Below, piece after piece: positions 1 through 8,640 of a stretch of 64,000 bases of DNA; positions within the stretch are counted from its first letter, which is position 1, and the number at the start of each line of letters is the position of its first letter. Source of the DNA: Ignavibacteriales bacterium (GTDB lineage: Bacteria > Bacteroidota > Ignavibacteria > Ignavibacteriales > Melioribacteraceae); NCBI GenBank assembly GCA_020061355.1, contig JAGUYK010000012.1:1-64000 (forward strand), given 5' to 3'. Under the pieces are notes generated by a model. The model was not told the DNA's origin. It worked only from the letters and a program-made list of their open reading frames with translations, and searched no databases. Both the position numbers and the translations under genes were made by a program.

Positions 1-958
1 CTCTTATTTCACCAACTTTACCTGTACCAAGAAGCAAGCCTCCGGATTTACATTTGCTCTGAAAATCCTCGATTGTAATTCCAAGAGGTGTGAACATTAC
101 AATATTTGTTTCCACCAGATCGAGATCAATTGTTATGTTTTTTATTTCAGCCAATTTACCGGCAAGTAATTTCGCTTTTTGATGATCTTCTTTGAGCCGA
201 TTAATATTATTCTTTAAAGCATACAAACCAGCAGCAGCAATAACTCCAACCTGCCGCATTCCACCACCCCAGGCTTTCCTAACTGCAAAAGCTTCTTTAA
301 TAAAATCCTTTGATCCGGCAATAATTGATCCGATTGGTGCGCCTAAACCTTTTGATAGACAACATGAAATAGTATCGAAATAAGAAGCATATTCTGCCGG
401 ACTAATTCCCGTTTCTACATATGCATTCCAGATACGTGCACCGTCAAGATGAATGAATAAGTTATACTTTTTTGCAAGTTGAGAAAGAGCTTTAATATTA
501 TTAATCGGATTAATCGTCCCGCCGGCTCTGTTATGTGTATTCTCAATTTCAATAACTTTTGTGCGAGCCATATAATAGGCACTCGTCGGACGAATTAACG
601 GTTCCACCTGCTCAGATATAAAGATCCCCTTTTTGTCTCCATCAACCAAACTTAGCTGCAATCCGCTTAATCTCGCCGGCGAGCCGGATTCGTATTGGAA
701 TATGTGAGCGTTCTTTTCGCAAATTATTTCATCACCCGGATTTGTTAGAACATTCAAGCAAATTTGATTTCCCATCACTCCGGAAGGGACAAACAGAGCC
801 GCTTCCTTACCAATTAATCCCGCTGCATACTTCTCAAGTTCATTTACTGTAGGGTCTTCTTTGTAAACATCGTCACCAACTTCAGCATTGAACATCGCTT
901 TACGCATTGCTTCGGAAGGTTTTGTTACAGTGTCGCTTCTAAGGTCAATAAATTTCAT
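1..958 (-). CDS. ltaE: Low-specificity L-threonine aldolase, partial at left edge
   Basis: PLP-dependent aldolase that cleaves threonine or allo-threonine to glycine and acetaldehyde. Translating the minus strand from the ATG at 956-958 gives a start MKFIDLRSDTVTKPS, which is the family signature. The motif HLDGARIWNA holds the aspartate that binds the PLP ring nitrogen, and SKGLGAPIGS holds the PLP lysine. About 319 residues are present. The family is usually about 340, so only a short C-terminal piece lies outside the window. It starts 2 nt after the lnt stop and is the last visible gene of the era-to-ltaE operon. Function is secure from the motifs. The substrate stereospecificity cannot be read from sequence. 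Confidence 0.93.
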   Translation of the reverse strand, partial: MKFIDLRSDTVTKPSEAMRKAMFNAEVGDDVYKEDPTVNELEKYAAGLIGKEAALFVPSGVMGNQICLNVLTNPGDEIICEKNAHIFQYESGSPARLSGLQLSLVDGDKKGIFISEQVEPLIRPTSAYYMARTKVIEIENTHNRAGGTINPINNIKALSQLAKKYNLFIHLDGARIWNAYVETGISPAEYASYFDTISCCLSKGLGAPIGSIIAGSKDFIKEAFAVRKAWGGGMRQVGVIAAAGLYALKNNINRLKEDHQKAKLLAGKLAEIKNITIDLDLVETNIVMFTPLGITIEDFQSKCKSGGLLLGTGKVGEIR

Positions 959-960
959 GG

Positions 961-2610
961 CTATTTATTTTTTTTGTTAATGATTTTCTTCAAAGTAAAA
1001 AATAAAATGACGACTATCGATACAAGCGAACATGTTAAAGGTATAACCAGCGGGAATCGCGAATAAATTGTTAATGAATTATTTATTCCGGCGCTTCCAA
1101 TTAAAACATCCCGTTCGAATAGTTTTGTTTGCTGTACAGTTCGTCCGAGCGGATCGATAATAGCACTTATACCGCCATTTGCTGCTCGCACAACAAATCT
1201 TCTATTTTCAATTGCCCGAAGCGAAGCTATTTCTTTATGCTGAAAAGGTCCGCTTGAGTAACCATACCAGCTGTCATTTGTAACGACTGCAATAATATTA
1301 GCACCCTTCTGAACAAATCCTGCAACAAAATCAGGATAGATTGATTCAATACAAATTACACCGCCAACTTTTAATTGAACTCCTTCTACAAAATCAAACA
1401 CAACCTGTTCTCTTCCCTCATTCCAGCTTGAAATTCCAACCTGCCATTTTATTAGATCGCCAAGAAATGGAAGTGATTCTACAAAAGGTACTTTCTCACC
1501 AAACGGAACAAGTTTAATTTTGCCATATTTTTGAACCTGAACTGACTGTGGCGAAAACAGTAATATGGAATTATAAGAGACGTAATACATCCCTATATTT
1601 TTAGAAACTTTAGCATCGGGCGGCGCTTCATCCTTATCGAAGAAGAAGTTTGCATCGGGCATACCGGTCATTATAAATACATCATTCGAATCAACAAAAC
1701 TTTGAATGCGATTAGCCTGAACAAAATAATTACCAACCAGCAAATAAACAGGCAAAGCAGATTCTGGCCAGATAATAATTTTTGCATTTTTCTTAACTGC
1801 TTTCCGGGATAGTTCCAGATACATATCAAGCTGCTCATCAAGATTACCAGCTTCCCATTTATCCCATGGATTTAAATTTGGCTGAATTAAACCAACTTTA
1901 ATATTTTCTTCAGGCATCTTGAATAGTTTGATCCTTATCACTCCATACAGCAATGGAATAATGAAAAGAAGTAATACTGCCAAAGTGTATTTCAAATGAA
2001 ACTTTTTATTTTCGTAAAAATTCTTAATAGTTAAAAACAAAAAAAGGTTGATGTACAAAACCAGTAATGATATTCCATAAGCACCGATAATATCGGCAAC
2101 CTGAATAAACAAGTTGAATTTAGGAAGACTATTTGCAAGAGTAAGCCACGGAAACCTTAAATCTGTTAAACTGTAGGCATACTCAAACGAGACCCAGAAA
2201 AGCGGAAACAGAAAAATTGCCGTTCGTTTACTAAAAAGTTTTTTGGAAAAATAATAAAGTGTTGATGGAATTAAATAGACTGCCGGGTTAACAAACATCA
2301 ACAGGACTCCAGATATCATCAAAAAAGGGTCAGCTTCCTTGGTCCAGCTTCCAACCCAGTAAAGTGTGATAAGCGTGAATACAAAAGCTGTTAAATAAGT
2401 GATACTACTTATTTCAGCCAGGGATTCTCTTTTGCTAATTAAATAAAAATATGGTATCAAAGCGACAAAAATTAAATAAGGCACAGGTAGAGGAGGAAAT
2501 GCCAAACCAAATAGAACTCCGCTTAATAGCGCAAATAATCGATCTCTCCTCAATTGACGTTTTTCATCAGGTGTTCTTACCATTCTATATTTTTTAAGAA
2601 GGGATTTCAA
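961..2610 (-). CDS. lnt: Apolipoprotein N-acyltransferase
   Basis: Transfers the third acyl chain to the N-terminal cysteine of lipoproteins at the periplasmic face of the inner membrane. About seven hydrophobic segments occupy residues 25-235, followed by a nitrilase-type domain. The catalytic triad is visible: Glu in WPESALP, Lys in KLVPFGEKVP and Cys in GVICIES. A last hydrophobic segment near 515-540 anchors the C-terminus. The first codon is TTG, overlapping the dedA stop as TTGA. An ATG at 2583 is an equally possible start. Several lipoproteins in this window would be its substrates. Confidence 0.95.
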   Translation of the reverse strand: MKSLLKKYRMVRTPDEKRQLRRDRLFALLSGVLFGLAFPPLPVPYLIFVALIPYFYLISKRESLAEISSITYLTAFVFTLITLYWVGSWTKEADPFLMISGVLLMFVNPAVYLIPSTLYYFSKKLFSKRTAIFLFPLFWVSFEYAYSLTDLRFPWLTLANSLPKFNLFIQVADIIGAYGISLLVLYINLFLFLTIKNFYENKKFHLKYTLAVLLLFIIPLLYGVIRIKLFKMPEENIKVGLIQPNLNPWDKWEAGNLDEQLDMYLELSRKAVKKNAKIIIWPESALPVYLLVGNYFVQANRIQSFVDSNDVFIMTGMPDANFFFDKDEAPPDAKVSKNIGMYYVSYNSILLFSPQSVQVQKYGKIKLVPFGEKVPFVESLPFLGDLIKWQVGISSWNEGREQVVFDFVEGVQLKVGGVICIESIYPDFVAGFVQKGANIIAVVTNDSWYGYSSGPFQHKEIASLRAIENRRFVVRAANGGISAIIDPLGRTVQQTKLFERDVLIGSAGINNSLTIYSRFPLVIPLTCSLVSIVVILFFTLKKIINKKNK

Positions 2611-3215
2611 TTCTTTGATTTTTTCCTTTTCCAGAATCTAATTAAAAAATAGAATACAACAATTGCCGTAATTGCAAGTATAATATTTGAATAAGTGTTT
2701 AGGTAATGATCTATTAATGATATATTCTTTCCCAAAAGGATACCAAACCAAATTAATAATGCGTTCCATATAAAAGAACTGATAGCTGCATAAATAAATG
2801 TCGGTAATGGTTTCAGTCTATGAACACCGCAAAAAAAGCTGATAACAGCGCGTGTACCGGGAATAAACCTGTTAATTAAAATAAGTTTATAACCGTATTT
2901 ATTAAACCAGAGATCGGCTTTCTCAAGCGATTCCTTTTTAATGAATTTGAGTTTTCCCTTTCTGAGTAGCTTATCTCCAAGGAATTCCCCAATAAAGTAC
3001 ATTACGATAAATCCGGAGGCACTGCCAATACCTGTAAGTAAAAGTATCGGGACAAATCCAATTGGCGAGTTTGCAATTAAAGTAGCACCTATTACAAGAA
3101 CAATATCACTCGGTGAGGGTGGAAAGATATTCTCAATAAATGCAAAGAAAAATAAAACCAGGTAGATCAAGGATGGATCAAGTGTGCTAATATAAGTTAC
3201 AATATCCTGGAGCAT
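2607..3215 (-). CDS. DedA family membrane protein (VTT domain)
   Basis: Small multi-span inner-membrane protein of the DedA/VTT superfamily, members of which support membrane lipid homeostasis, and some of which recycle undecaprenyl phosphate. The family hallmark RFIPGTRAVISFFCG lies near residues 115-130, between hydrophobic segments. A conserved acidic segment IENIFPPSPSD is near residue 30. The length of 202 aa is normal. It overlaps ispF by one base and lnt by four, so it is translationally coupled in the operon. The exact lipid substrate cannot be read from the sequence. Confidence 0.9.
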   Translation of the reverse strand: MLQDIVTYISTLDPSLIYLVLFFFAFIENIFPPSPSDIVLVIGATLIANSPIGFVPILLLTGIGSASGFIVMYFIGEFLGDKLLRKGKLKFIKKESLEKADLWFNKYGYKLILINRFIPGTRAVISFFCGVHRLKPLPTFIYAAISSFIWNALLIWFGILLGKNISLIDHYLNTYSNIILAITAIVVFYFLIRFWKRKKSKN

Positions 3216-3706
3216 TAATTTTCTTTCTTGATTAGAAGAACAATTGCATAAGCTGAAATACCTTCTCCCCTCCCTTCAAATCCAAGTCCTTCGGAGGTTG
3301 TTGCTTTAATAGAAACCTGTTCAACTCCAATGTTTAAGATTTCCGCTATAACTTTTCGCATTGAAGCAATATATGGTGCAAGTTTTGGTTCCTGTACGAC
3401 GACAGTCGAATCAATGTTTCCTAACATATAGCCATTATCTTTTATAAGGTCATAGGTTTTATCGAGTAGAATTTTACTATCAATATTTTTGTATTTGGGG
3501 TCATTATTCGGGAAATGTTTACCGATATCTCCAAGTGCAAGTGCACCAAGCAGTGCATCGCTTACAGCATGAAGTAAAACATCTGCATCAGAATGACCGG
3601 TGAGACCTTTAGGATATTCTATTTCAATGCCGCCAATAAATAGTTTACGATCCTCTGCAAACTCATGTACGTCATATCCAAAACCGATTCTAAATGGATT
3701 ATTCAA
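3215..3706 (-). CDS. ispF: 2-C-methyl-D-erythritol 2,4-cyclodiphosphate synthase
   Basis: MEP-pathway enzyme that cyclises CDP-methylerythritol 2-phosphate to the 2,4-cyclodiphosphate with loss of CMP. The metal-binding motif GYDVHEF is near the N-terminus. GHSDADVLLHAVSDALLGA follows, and the nucleotide-side motif TTSEGLGFEGRGEGI is near the C-terminus. At 163 aa it is full length. It starts with TTG in a TTGA overlap with the acylphosphatase stop, and no other start precedes the DVH motif. It is fused neither to IspD nor to any other domain, and no other isoprenoid gene is in the operon. Confidence 0.97.
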   Translation of the reverse strand: MNNPFRIGFGYDVHEFAEDRKLFIGGIEIEYPKGLTGHSDADVLLHAVSDALLGALALGDIGKHFPNNDPKYKNIDSKILLDKTYDLIKDNGYMLGNIDSTVVVQEPKLAPYIASMRKVIAEILNIGVEQVSIKATTSEGLGFEGRGEGISAYAIVLLIKKEN

Positions 3707-3975
3707 TGTCTTATCTCGAAAGTATGAAATTCGTTTTTAGATTCACTCCACTTTATTGCAATATTTTTAACATCGGCATAAGGAGGACCAATTTTAATTT
3801 TGTTGTACATATCTTCAATTAAATATCTTTCACCTTCAACAACTGTAAGAACTTCGCCGGAATATAAATTCTGTGTATATCCTTTCAAGCCCAAATCTCT
3901 TCCAAGACGAAGTACATAATACCTGAAACCAACTCCTTGAACCAATCCATTGGCAATAATTTCAGCTCTTTCCAT
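3703..3975 (-). CDS. acyP: Acylphosphatase
   Basis: Small cytosolic enzyme that hydrolyses carboxyl-phosphate bonds. The signature GLVQGVGFRYYV contains the catalytic arginine, and GYTQNLYSGEV contains the catalytic asparagine. I chose the ATG at 3975 (MERAEIIANG), which gives 90 residues, the normal family size. An upstream in-frame start at 4023 would add 16 residues inside the preceding transporter gene and is less likely. It begins 4 nt after the EamA stop and overlaps ispF by 4 nt. Confidence 0.93.
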   Translation of the reverse strand: MERAEIIANGLVQGVGFRYYVLRLGRDLGLKGYTQNLYSGEVLTVVEGERYLIEDMYNKIKIGPPYADVKNIAIKWSESKNEFHTFEIRH

Positions 3976-3979
3976 TTCT

Positions 3980-4915
3980 CTATTCTTTCTGATTAAACAG
4001 CTTATCAAATACTTCCGCAGCAATTAATCCAAAGAAGATCAAGGCGCTTCCGATGAAGCCAAAATTAGTGATTTTTTCACTTAGTAAAAAGAAAGCGAAC
4101 AATGCTGCAAATATCGGTTCGAATGAATAGATAATTCCGGCTTTCGTTGGACTTACAACTTTCTGGTATTTGGTCTGCAAAGAAAAATTTACAAGCGTTG
4201 CCAATAGAGAAGTGTAAAGTATTCCTCTAAGTGAATCGAAAGTAATATCAAATTGCATCCGTTCAATACTTGTGATTTGGAAAAAGCCTGAGATTATAAA
4301 ACTTAACACAGAAACAGTAACTAATTGCAATAGAAGCAGGTCGAGAAATTTGTACTTAGGTGAAATGATATCTATAAACACAACGTGCAGCGCAAAAAAC
4401 ATGGCGCAAATTAATGTAAGCCAATCACCAAAATTAAAGTTAGTGCCCAGATCGGATACAAATTCCGATAATGAACCGCCGCTACTGGATAAAAATAAAA
4501 GACCGATAAATACCAGTACAGTTCCTATTTGAGCACCTCTTGTGGGAAGTCGTTTCTCTATAATAGTCTGGAAAAATGGTACCATCACAACTAGTGAGCC
4601 GGTAATAAACCCGGATTTTGTTGCAGTAGTGATTTTCAATCCATTTGTCTGGAGAAAAAATCCCAGGAAAAGCAACAGACCTAAAAATATTCCCGGTTTG
4701 ATAGATTCAAACTCTACTTTAATCTTCTTAATTAAAAAATAAATTGTAACAATAAGTGCGGCAATCCCGAAACGAACCCCAACAAATAGTAACGGTGAAA
4801 CATCATTCAAAGATTCTTTAACAATAACAAACGTACCGCCCCAAATTATGGTCATTAAAAGAAGTGCACCTTCTCCAAAATATTTTTTCACAGGATTGGT
4901 ATTTGATTTACTCAT
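3980..4915 (-). CDS. EamA/DMT family transporter
   Basis: Ten-helix drug/metabolite superfamily exporter in the inner membrane with two EamA repeats. The first repeat has TIIWGGTFVIVKESL near the N-terminus. The second ends in the typical SPTKAGIIYSFEPIFAALFAF segment, followed by a final hydrophobic helix. The chosen start MSKSNTNP at 4915 overlaps the end of era by 8 nt. An earlier in-frame start at 5047 would lie deep inside era. The substrate is unknown. It sits mid-operon between era and the acylphosphatase gene. Confidence 0.9.
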   Translation of the reverse strand: MSKSNTNPVKKYFGEGALLLMTIIWGGTFVIVKESLNDVSPLLFVGVRFGIAALIVTIYFLIKKIKVEFESIKPGIFLGLLLFLGFFLQTNGLKITTATKSGFITGSLVVMVPFFQTIIEKRLPTRGAQIGTVLVFIGLLFLSSSGGSLSEFVSDLGTNFNFGDWLTLICAMFFALHVVFIDIISPKYKFLDLLLLQLVTVSVLSFIISGFFQITSIERMQFDITFDSLRGILYTSLLATLVNFSLQTKYQKVVSPTKAGIIYSFEPIFAALFAFFLLSEKITNFGFIGSALIFFGLIAAEVFDKLFNQKE

Positions 4916-5816
4916 TTTCAGTAGAATAACCGTAGCTTCTAAGAAGTGTGGGATTAGAACGCCATTTTTCCCGAACCTTAACAAAAAGCTCAAGATAAAC
5001 TTCCTTGCCGAGAAAATCTTCAACAGCTTCGCGGGCAAGTTTGCCAAGTCTTTTTATCGATGCACCGTGATCGCCTATTATAATCGGTTTCTGGGATTCT
5101 TTCTCCGTAATTATTACGGCTCTTATGAAATCTTTCCCGCTTGAACGCTCTTTGAACTCTTCAATTAACACCTCGGTACTGTATGGGACTTCATCATGGT
5201 AGAGTTCAAATATTTTTTCCCGTATTATTTCTGATACAAAAAATCTTTCGCTTGCATCGCTAAGTTCATCATCCGGAAAATATTTTGGATGCTCTGGCAG
5301 ATAATCCAGAATTGAATCTATTACCGACTCAAAATTATATTTTACAGTAGCGGAAATTGGTATGACTTTTTCAAACATTTCTTTCGATGTGTATTCATGT
5401 ATTATTTTTTCTACAGCCTGTTGATTTGAAAGATCGATCTTATTGAGAAGAAGCAGCTTTTTAATTTTAGAATTATTGATTATTTCTAAAACTTTGGGAT
5501 CGGATAAAGTTTTGTCCCCTTGCGGATCAGCATCAACATCAATAATAAATAGAACTAAATCTGCATCCCTGACTGCTGTTTCAACATTCTCGAGCATTTT
5601 TTCCTGAAGCAGATATACTGGATTAAGAATGCCGGGTGTATCAAGAAAAATTATTTGATAATTCTCGGTTGAAAGTATACCAAGAATTTTTTTCCGTGTT
5701 GTCTGGGGCTTATTAGTAATAATTGAAAGTTTCTCCCCGATCAGAGCATTCATCAATGTCGATTTACCAACATTAGGTAAACCGACAATGGCTACGAATC
5801 CCGCTTTAATTTTCAT
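4908..5816 (-). CDS. era: GTPase Era
   Basis: Ras-like GTPase that binds the 3' end of 16S rRNA and assists 30S assembly. The G1 motif GLPNVGKST, G3 motif DTPG and G4 motif NKID are present. The C-terminal KH domain carries IIGDHGASIKRLGKLAR and ends with the usual KVREKWR segment. I chose ATG 5816 (MKIKAGFVAIVG), preceded by AAAGGG. This gives 302 residues, normal for Era. An in-frame start at 5873 would add an untypical 19-residue leader. It is the first gene of the operon running to ltaE. Confidence 0.97.
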   Translation of the reverse strand: MKIKAGFVAIVGLPNVGKSTLMNALIGEKLSIITNKPQTTRKKILGILSTENYQIIFLDTPGILNPVYLLQEKMLENVETAVRDADLVLFIIDVDADPQGDKTLSDPKVLEIINNSKIKKLLLLNKIDLSNQQAVEKIIHEYTSKEMFEKVIPISATVKYNFESVIDSILDYLPEHPKYFPDDELSDASERFFVSEIIREKIFELYHDEVPYSTEVLIEEFKERSSGKDFIRAVIITEKESQKPIIIGDHGASIKRLGKLAREAVEDFLGKEVYLELFVKVREKWRSNPTLLRSYGYSTENE

Positions 5817-5934
5817 ATACCCTTTATTAATTTTTTCGAAGTGCAAAATATCGAAGGTTGATACTAAAGACAAACCGTTGAAGCACTCATTAATTGTTTT
5901 AGATCGACAATTTATAAGTATGAAACCAACCGGT

Positions 5935-6471
5935 TTATGACCTTGATGGTAAATTATTCAGCTTATTTTTAAAATTCTTGTGTGATTCCAACATAAAATA
6001 TCCGCTGATCAAAAGAATCATGGTTAATACCATTCCAATTGTTAAGATATTTTGGTTACTTAAGAATTTTTGAATTGCAGGTACATAATCTTTTATATAC
6101 TTCAAAACCGAGTCAAGTACAGATAATTTATTTGCTCCATCTGCTGTTTTTTCTGCCGTTATGTATGCAGTAACTAAAACAGATATTATGCCAACGGAAA
6201 GTAAACTGACAACTACAATAAAAAAATAACTGACCTTCGGCACCATTGTTTTAGAGTGGGCAATTATTCTACTCATCATTCTTTTAGTAAATCCCTCGGG
6301 AGCCGGATATACTTCCATATTAGTCAATGATTGATCGACTACTTTAAGAGATTTTAATTTCTTAAGTCCCTCTTCATCAGACTGTAACAATTCATTAACT
6401 TCCTTTAGCGCAGCGGTATCGAGCTGATTATCTATATAATCATTCAAAATTTCATCTGTTATTTTTTTCAT
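5935..6471 (-). CDS. Probable anti-sigma factor, two-TM membrane protein
   Basis: Protein of 178 aa with a cytoplasmic N-terminal helical region (MKKITDEILNDYIDNQLD, typical of anti-sigma domains of RseA/RsiW style). Two hydrophobic segments follow, near residues 80-108 and 145-163. No HxxxCxxC zinc motif is seen. It overlaps the end of the ECF sigma gene by 4 nt (ATGA), the usual arrangement for a sigma and its cognate membrane anti-sigma. Its role as the antagonist of the neighbouring sigma factor is inferred from this position and fold pattern, not from a diagnostic motif. Confidence 0.75.
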   Translation of the reverse strand: MKKITDEILNDYIDNQLDTAALKEVNELLQSDEEGLKKLKSLKVVDQSLTNMEVYPAPEGFTKRMMSRIIAHSKTMVPKVSYFFIVVVSLLSVGIISVLVTAYITAEKTADGANKLSVLDSVLKYIKDYVPAIQKFLSNQNILTIGMVLTMILLISGYFMLESHKNFKNKLNNLPSRS

Positions 6472-7034
6472 AATAATTCCTCCTGGTAATTATGCTTGAT
6501 GAGAAGATCTCGCAGAGCATTCCTGGATCTATGAAGTAAAACTTTTGTATTTACTAATGAGGTTCCCATTACCTGGCTAATTTCATTTAATGATAATCCA
6601 TCTACATAAAAAAGTATAGTTACTAAAGCATTACGCAACGGTAACTTATCAACCATTTTTAAAACATAACCTCTTGCATTTTCTGTAGTAGCATATATCT
6701 TGTTATCGTAAGATCCCAACTCGAACGATTCATCGATCGAGGTCATCTCATGTTCAATCTTCCGCTTCTTAGATACAATTACAGTTAAAGCAGAGTTAAA
6801 TACTATTTTATAGAACCAGGTCGAAAATTTAGAATCCTGCCTAAAATCTTTAAGCGAGTTATATGCTTTCAAAAAACTATCCTGAAGAACTTCTTCTGCA
6901 TCCATTTCATTCTTAAGCATTCTCTTCAATAATGAAAAGGCTTTATCCTTGTAACGATCGATTAATAAGGAGAAATCAGGTGTATTCCCTCTATTCACCG
7001 ATTCAATAATTTCGATATCTGATAAGTGTCTCAT
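6468..7034 (-). CDS. ECF-type RNA polymerase sigma factor
   Basis: Group IV sigma-70 factor. Region 2 contains DAEEVLQDSFLKAYNSL and FSTWFYKIVFNSAL. Region 4 contains LSLNEISQVMGTSLVNTKVLLHRSR. I chose ATG 7034 (MRHLSDIEI, 188 aa). An upstream ATG at 7049 overlaps a predicted -10 element on the same strand, and longer forms begin with a rare start and lack a ribosome site. If the promoter at 7040-7071 is real, the message is nearly leaderless. Autoregulation is suggested by that promoter matching one in front of the divergent DUF6249 gene. Confidence 0.92.
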   Translation of the reverse strand: MRHLSDIEIIESVNRGNTPDFSLLIDRYKDKAFSLLKRMLKNEMDAEEVLQDSFLKAYNSLKDFRQDSKFSTWFYKIVFNSALTVIVSKKRKIEHEMTSIDESFELGSYDNKIYATTENARGYVLKMVDKLPLRNALVTILFYVDGLSLNEISQVMGTSLVNTKVLLHRSRNALRDLLIKHNYQEELL

Positions 7035-7039
7035 CAAAA

Positions 7040-7071
7040 CTTTAGACATATATAGTTTGGTGAAGGTTACA
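7040..7071 (-). promoter_or_regulatory. Predicted ECF promoter of the sigma operon
   Basis: On the minus strand TGTAACCTT (7071-7063) is followed by exactly 16 bases and TCTAAAG (7046-7040). The layout resembles known ECF promoters, which have an AAC-containing -35 element. The ATG of the sigma gene lies 5 nt beyond the -10 element. The pairing with 7183-7214 supports autoregulation. Confidence 0.6.
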
Positions 7072-7098
7072 AAATAATATGAGAAATCTTGTAACCTT
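7063..7098. repeat. 10-bp perfect inverted repeat in the ECF intergenic region
   Basis: AAGGTTACAA (7063-7072) and TTGTAACCTT (7089-7098) are exact reverse complements separated by 16 bases. The minus-strand arm is the -35 element of the sigma promoter. The plus-strand arm points toward the DUF6249 gene, with a weaker -10-like TCCAAAC 17 bases on. Confidence 0.75.
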
Positions 7099-7182
7099 TT
7101 GCTATGTAAAACCTGTCCAAACAAGTGAGGAAATTAATTCACTTGAAAAATAAGCATTGAAAAGTAAATAAAAGAAATAGTC

Positions 7183-7214
7183 TGTAACCATTTGTAAAAA
7201 AGATTAGTCAAAAG
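7183..7214 (+). promoter_or_regulatory. Predicted ECF promoter of the DUF6249 gene
   Basis: TGTAACCAT (7183-7191), a 16-base spacer, then TCAAAAG (7208-7214). This is the same spacing and nearly the same elements as the sigma gene's own predicted promoter. Transcription would begin about 7 nt further on, leaving a leader of about 20 nt with an AAGGAG ribosome site before the ATG at 7241. Confidence 0.6.
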
Positions 7215-7240
7215 TATCAAATAACATAAGGAGAAATAAA

Positions 7241-7576
7241 ATGCACGGCGAATTTTTTATTCCGATAATAATGTTTCTAGTGATTGGTGTAATCTGGGTA
7301 TCGTTTATCTACTTCAAATCCAAAGAGAAACAGTTAATGATTGAAAAAGGACTCTCTTATGACCAGATGATGGAGTTCTTTAAGACAAAACGGGATCCAT
7401 TTTTAATGCTGAAAATAGGAATTGTTACTTTGTTTTTTGGTGTGGGTCTTGGAGTTGGACTCTTAATTGAAAGATTTACATATGTTGAAGAATGGATACC
7501 ATTCCTAATTATTTCAATGACGGGACTGGGATTTGTGGTAGCATTTCTTGTAACAAGAAAACTGGAAAGTAAGTAA
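7241..7576 (+). CDS. DUF6249 domain membrane protein
   Basis: Small inner-membrane protein of 111 aa with hydrophobic segments near residues 5-25, 57-75 and 85-103. A short charged cytoplasmic stretch with EKQLMIEKGLSYDQMM lies between the first two. This matches the DUF6249 pattern common in Bacteroidota, where such genes often sit beside ECF sigma factors. A strong AAGGAG site precedes the ATG, and a bidirectional terminator follows. The ECF-like promoter upstream makes it the likely direct target of the adjacent sigma factor. Its biochemical role is unknown. Confidence 0.8.
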   Translation: MHGEFFIPIIMFLVIGVIWVSFIYFKSKEKQLMIEKGLSYDQMMEFFKTKRDPFLMLKIGIVTLFFGVGLGVGLLIERFTYVEEWIPFLIISMTGLGFVVAFLVTRKLESK

Positions 7577-7584
7577 ACAGTAAT

Positions 7585-7615
7585 AAAAAAGGCTGACAAA
7601 CGTCAGCCTTTTTTA
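7585..7615. terminator. Bidirectional rho-independent terminator
   Basis: Perfect 7-bp stem GGCTGAC/GTCAGCC with an AAAC loop, flanked by six A on the left and six T on the right. It can stop both the DUF6249 transcript (plus) and trxB (minus), whose stop codon lies 3 nt away. Confidence 0.92.
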
Positions 7616-7617
7616 TC

Positions 7618-8568
7618 TTAAGCAAGTTCGTACTCTTCAAGCCATCTTTGAGCATCAAGAGCAGCCATGCACCCTGTACCTGCAGCGGTTATTGCCTGTC
7701 GATATGTTTTATCAGCAACATCACCTGCAGCAAAAACACCTTCAACATTTGTATAAGTTGATCCCGGTTTAATTTTTAAGTAACCGGTTTCATCCATATC
7801 AAGTTTACCTTCAAATATTTTTGTGTTGGGCTGATGTCCGATTGCCATAAAGACACCATCGGCTTTAACTTCGTATGTTGAACCATCTTTTGTGTTTTGT
7901 AAAAGTGCGCCCGTAACAGATTTCCTTCCGTTTTCATTTTTACCAAGGATTTCTTTAATAACTGCATTTGTAATGAATTTAATTTTTGGATTTTTCTTTG
8001 CGCGTTCATACATAATTTTAGAAGCACGGAATTCATCTCTTCTATGAATAATAGAAACTTCTTCTGCAAAACGTGTTAAGTATGTAGCTTCCTCCATTGC
8101 TGTATCGCCTCCGCCAACTACCAAAACTTTTAATCCTTTGTAGAAAAATCCATCGCAGGTTGCACAAGCCGAAACACCGTAACCCATGAATTCTTTTTCA
8201 CTCTCAATGTTAAGTAATTTTGCAGAAGCTCCGGTTGCTATGATTATTGAGTCCGATGTGTAAACTTCGTTTCCAACTTTTATGGTAAAAGGTCTTTTCG
8301 AAATATCAACTTCATCAACTATTTTGAAAAAACATTTAGCGCCGAATCTCTGAGCTTGCTTTCGCATTACATCCATCAGCTCAGGCCCCTGAATACCATG
8401 TTCAAAACCGGGAAAGTTCTCAACTTCTGTTGTAATTGTTAATTGTCCGCCGGGTTGAAGTCCCTCAAAAACAACCGGATTTAAATTTGCTCTGGCAGTA
8501 TAAAGTGCAGCAGTTAAACCTGCCGGACCAGAACCGATAATTATTACTTTGTGATGATTATCAGGCAT
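7618..8568 (-). CDS. trxB: Thioredoxin-disulfide reductase
   Basis: FAD flavoprotein that passes NADPH electrons to thioredoxin in the cytosol. The FAD-binding [16 protein letters not shown] is at the N-terminus. The redox-active CATCDG lies near residues 134-139, the NADPH-binding [11 protein letters not shown] follows, and the second FAD motif GVFAAGDV is near the C-terminus. The 316-aa length is normal. The ATG at 8568 has GGAG 5 nt upstream. It appears to be monocistronic, bounded downstream by the bidirectional terminator. No thioredoxin gene is adjacent. Confidence 0.97.
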   Translation of the reverse strand: MPDNHHKVIIIGSGPAGLTAALYTARANLNPVVFEGLQPGGQLTITTEVENFPGFEHGIQGPELMDVMRKQAQRFGAKCFFKIVDEVDISKRPFTIKVGNEVYTSDSIIIATGASAKLLNIESEKEFMGYGVSACATCDGFFYKGLKVLVVGGGDTAMEEATYLTRFAEEVSIIHRRDEFRASKIMYERAKKNPKIKFITNAVIKEILGKNENGRKSVTGALLQNTKDGSTYEVKADGVFMAIGHQPNTKIFEGKLDMDETGYLKIKPGSTYTNVEGVFAAGDVADKTYRQAITAAGTGCMAALDAQRWLEEYELA

Positions 8569-8640
8569 GAATTCTCCAAATTTTTATTTATATATTTTTC
8601 AATTGTAAATTTAAGTAAATATTAGATGGGAATTATTCGT

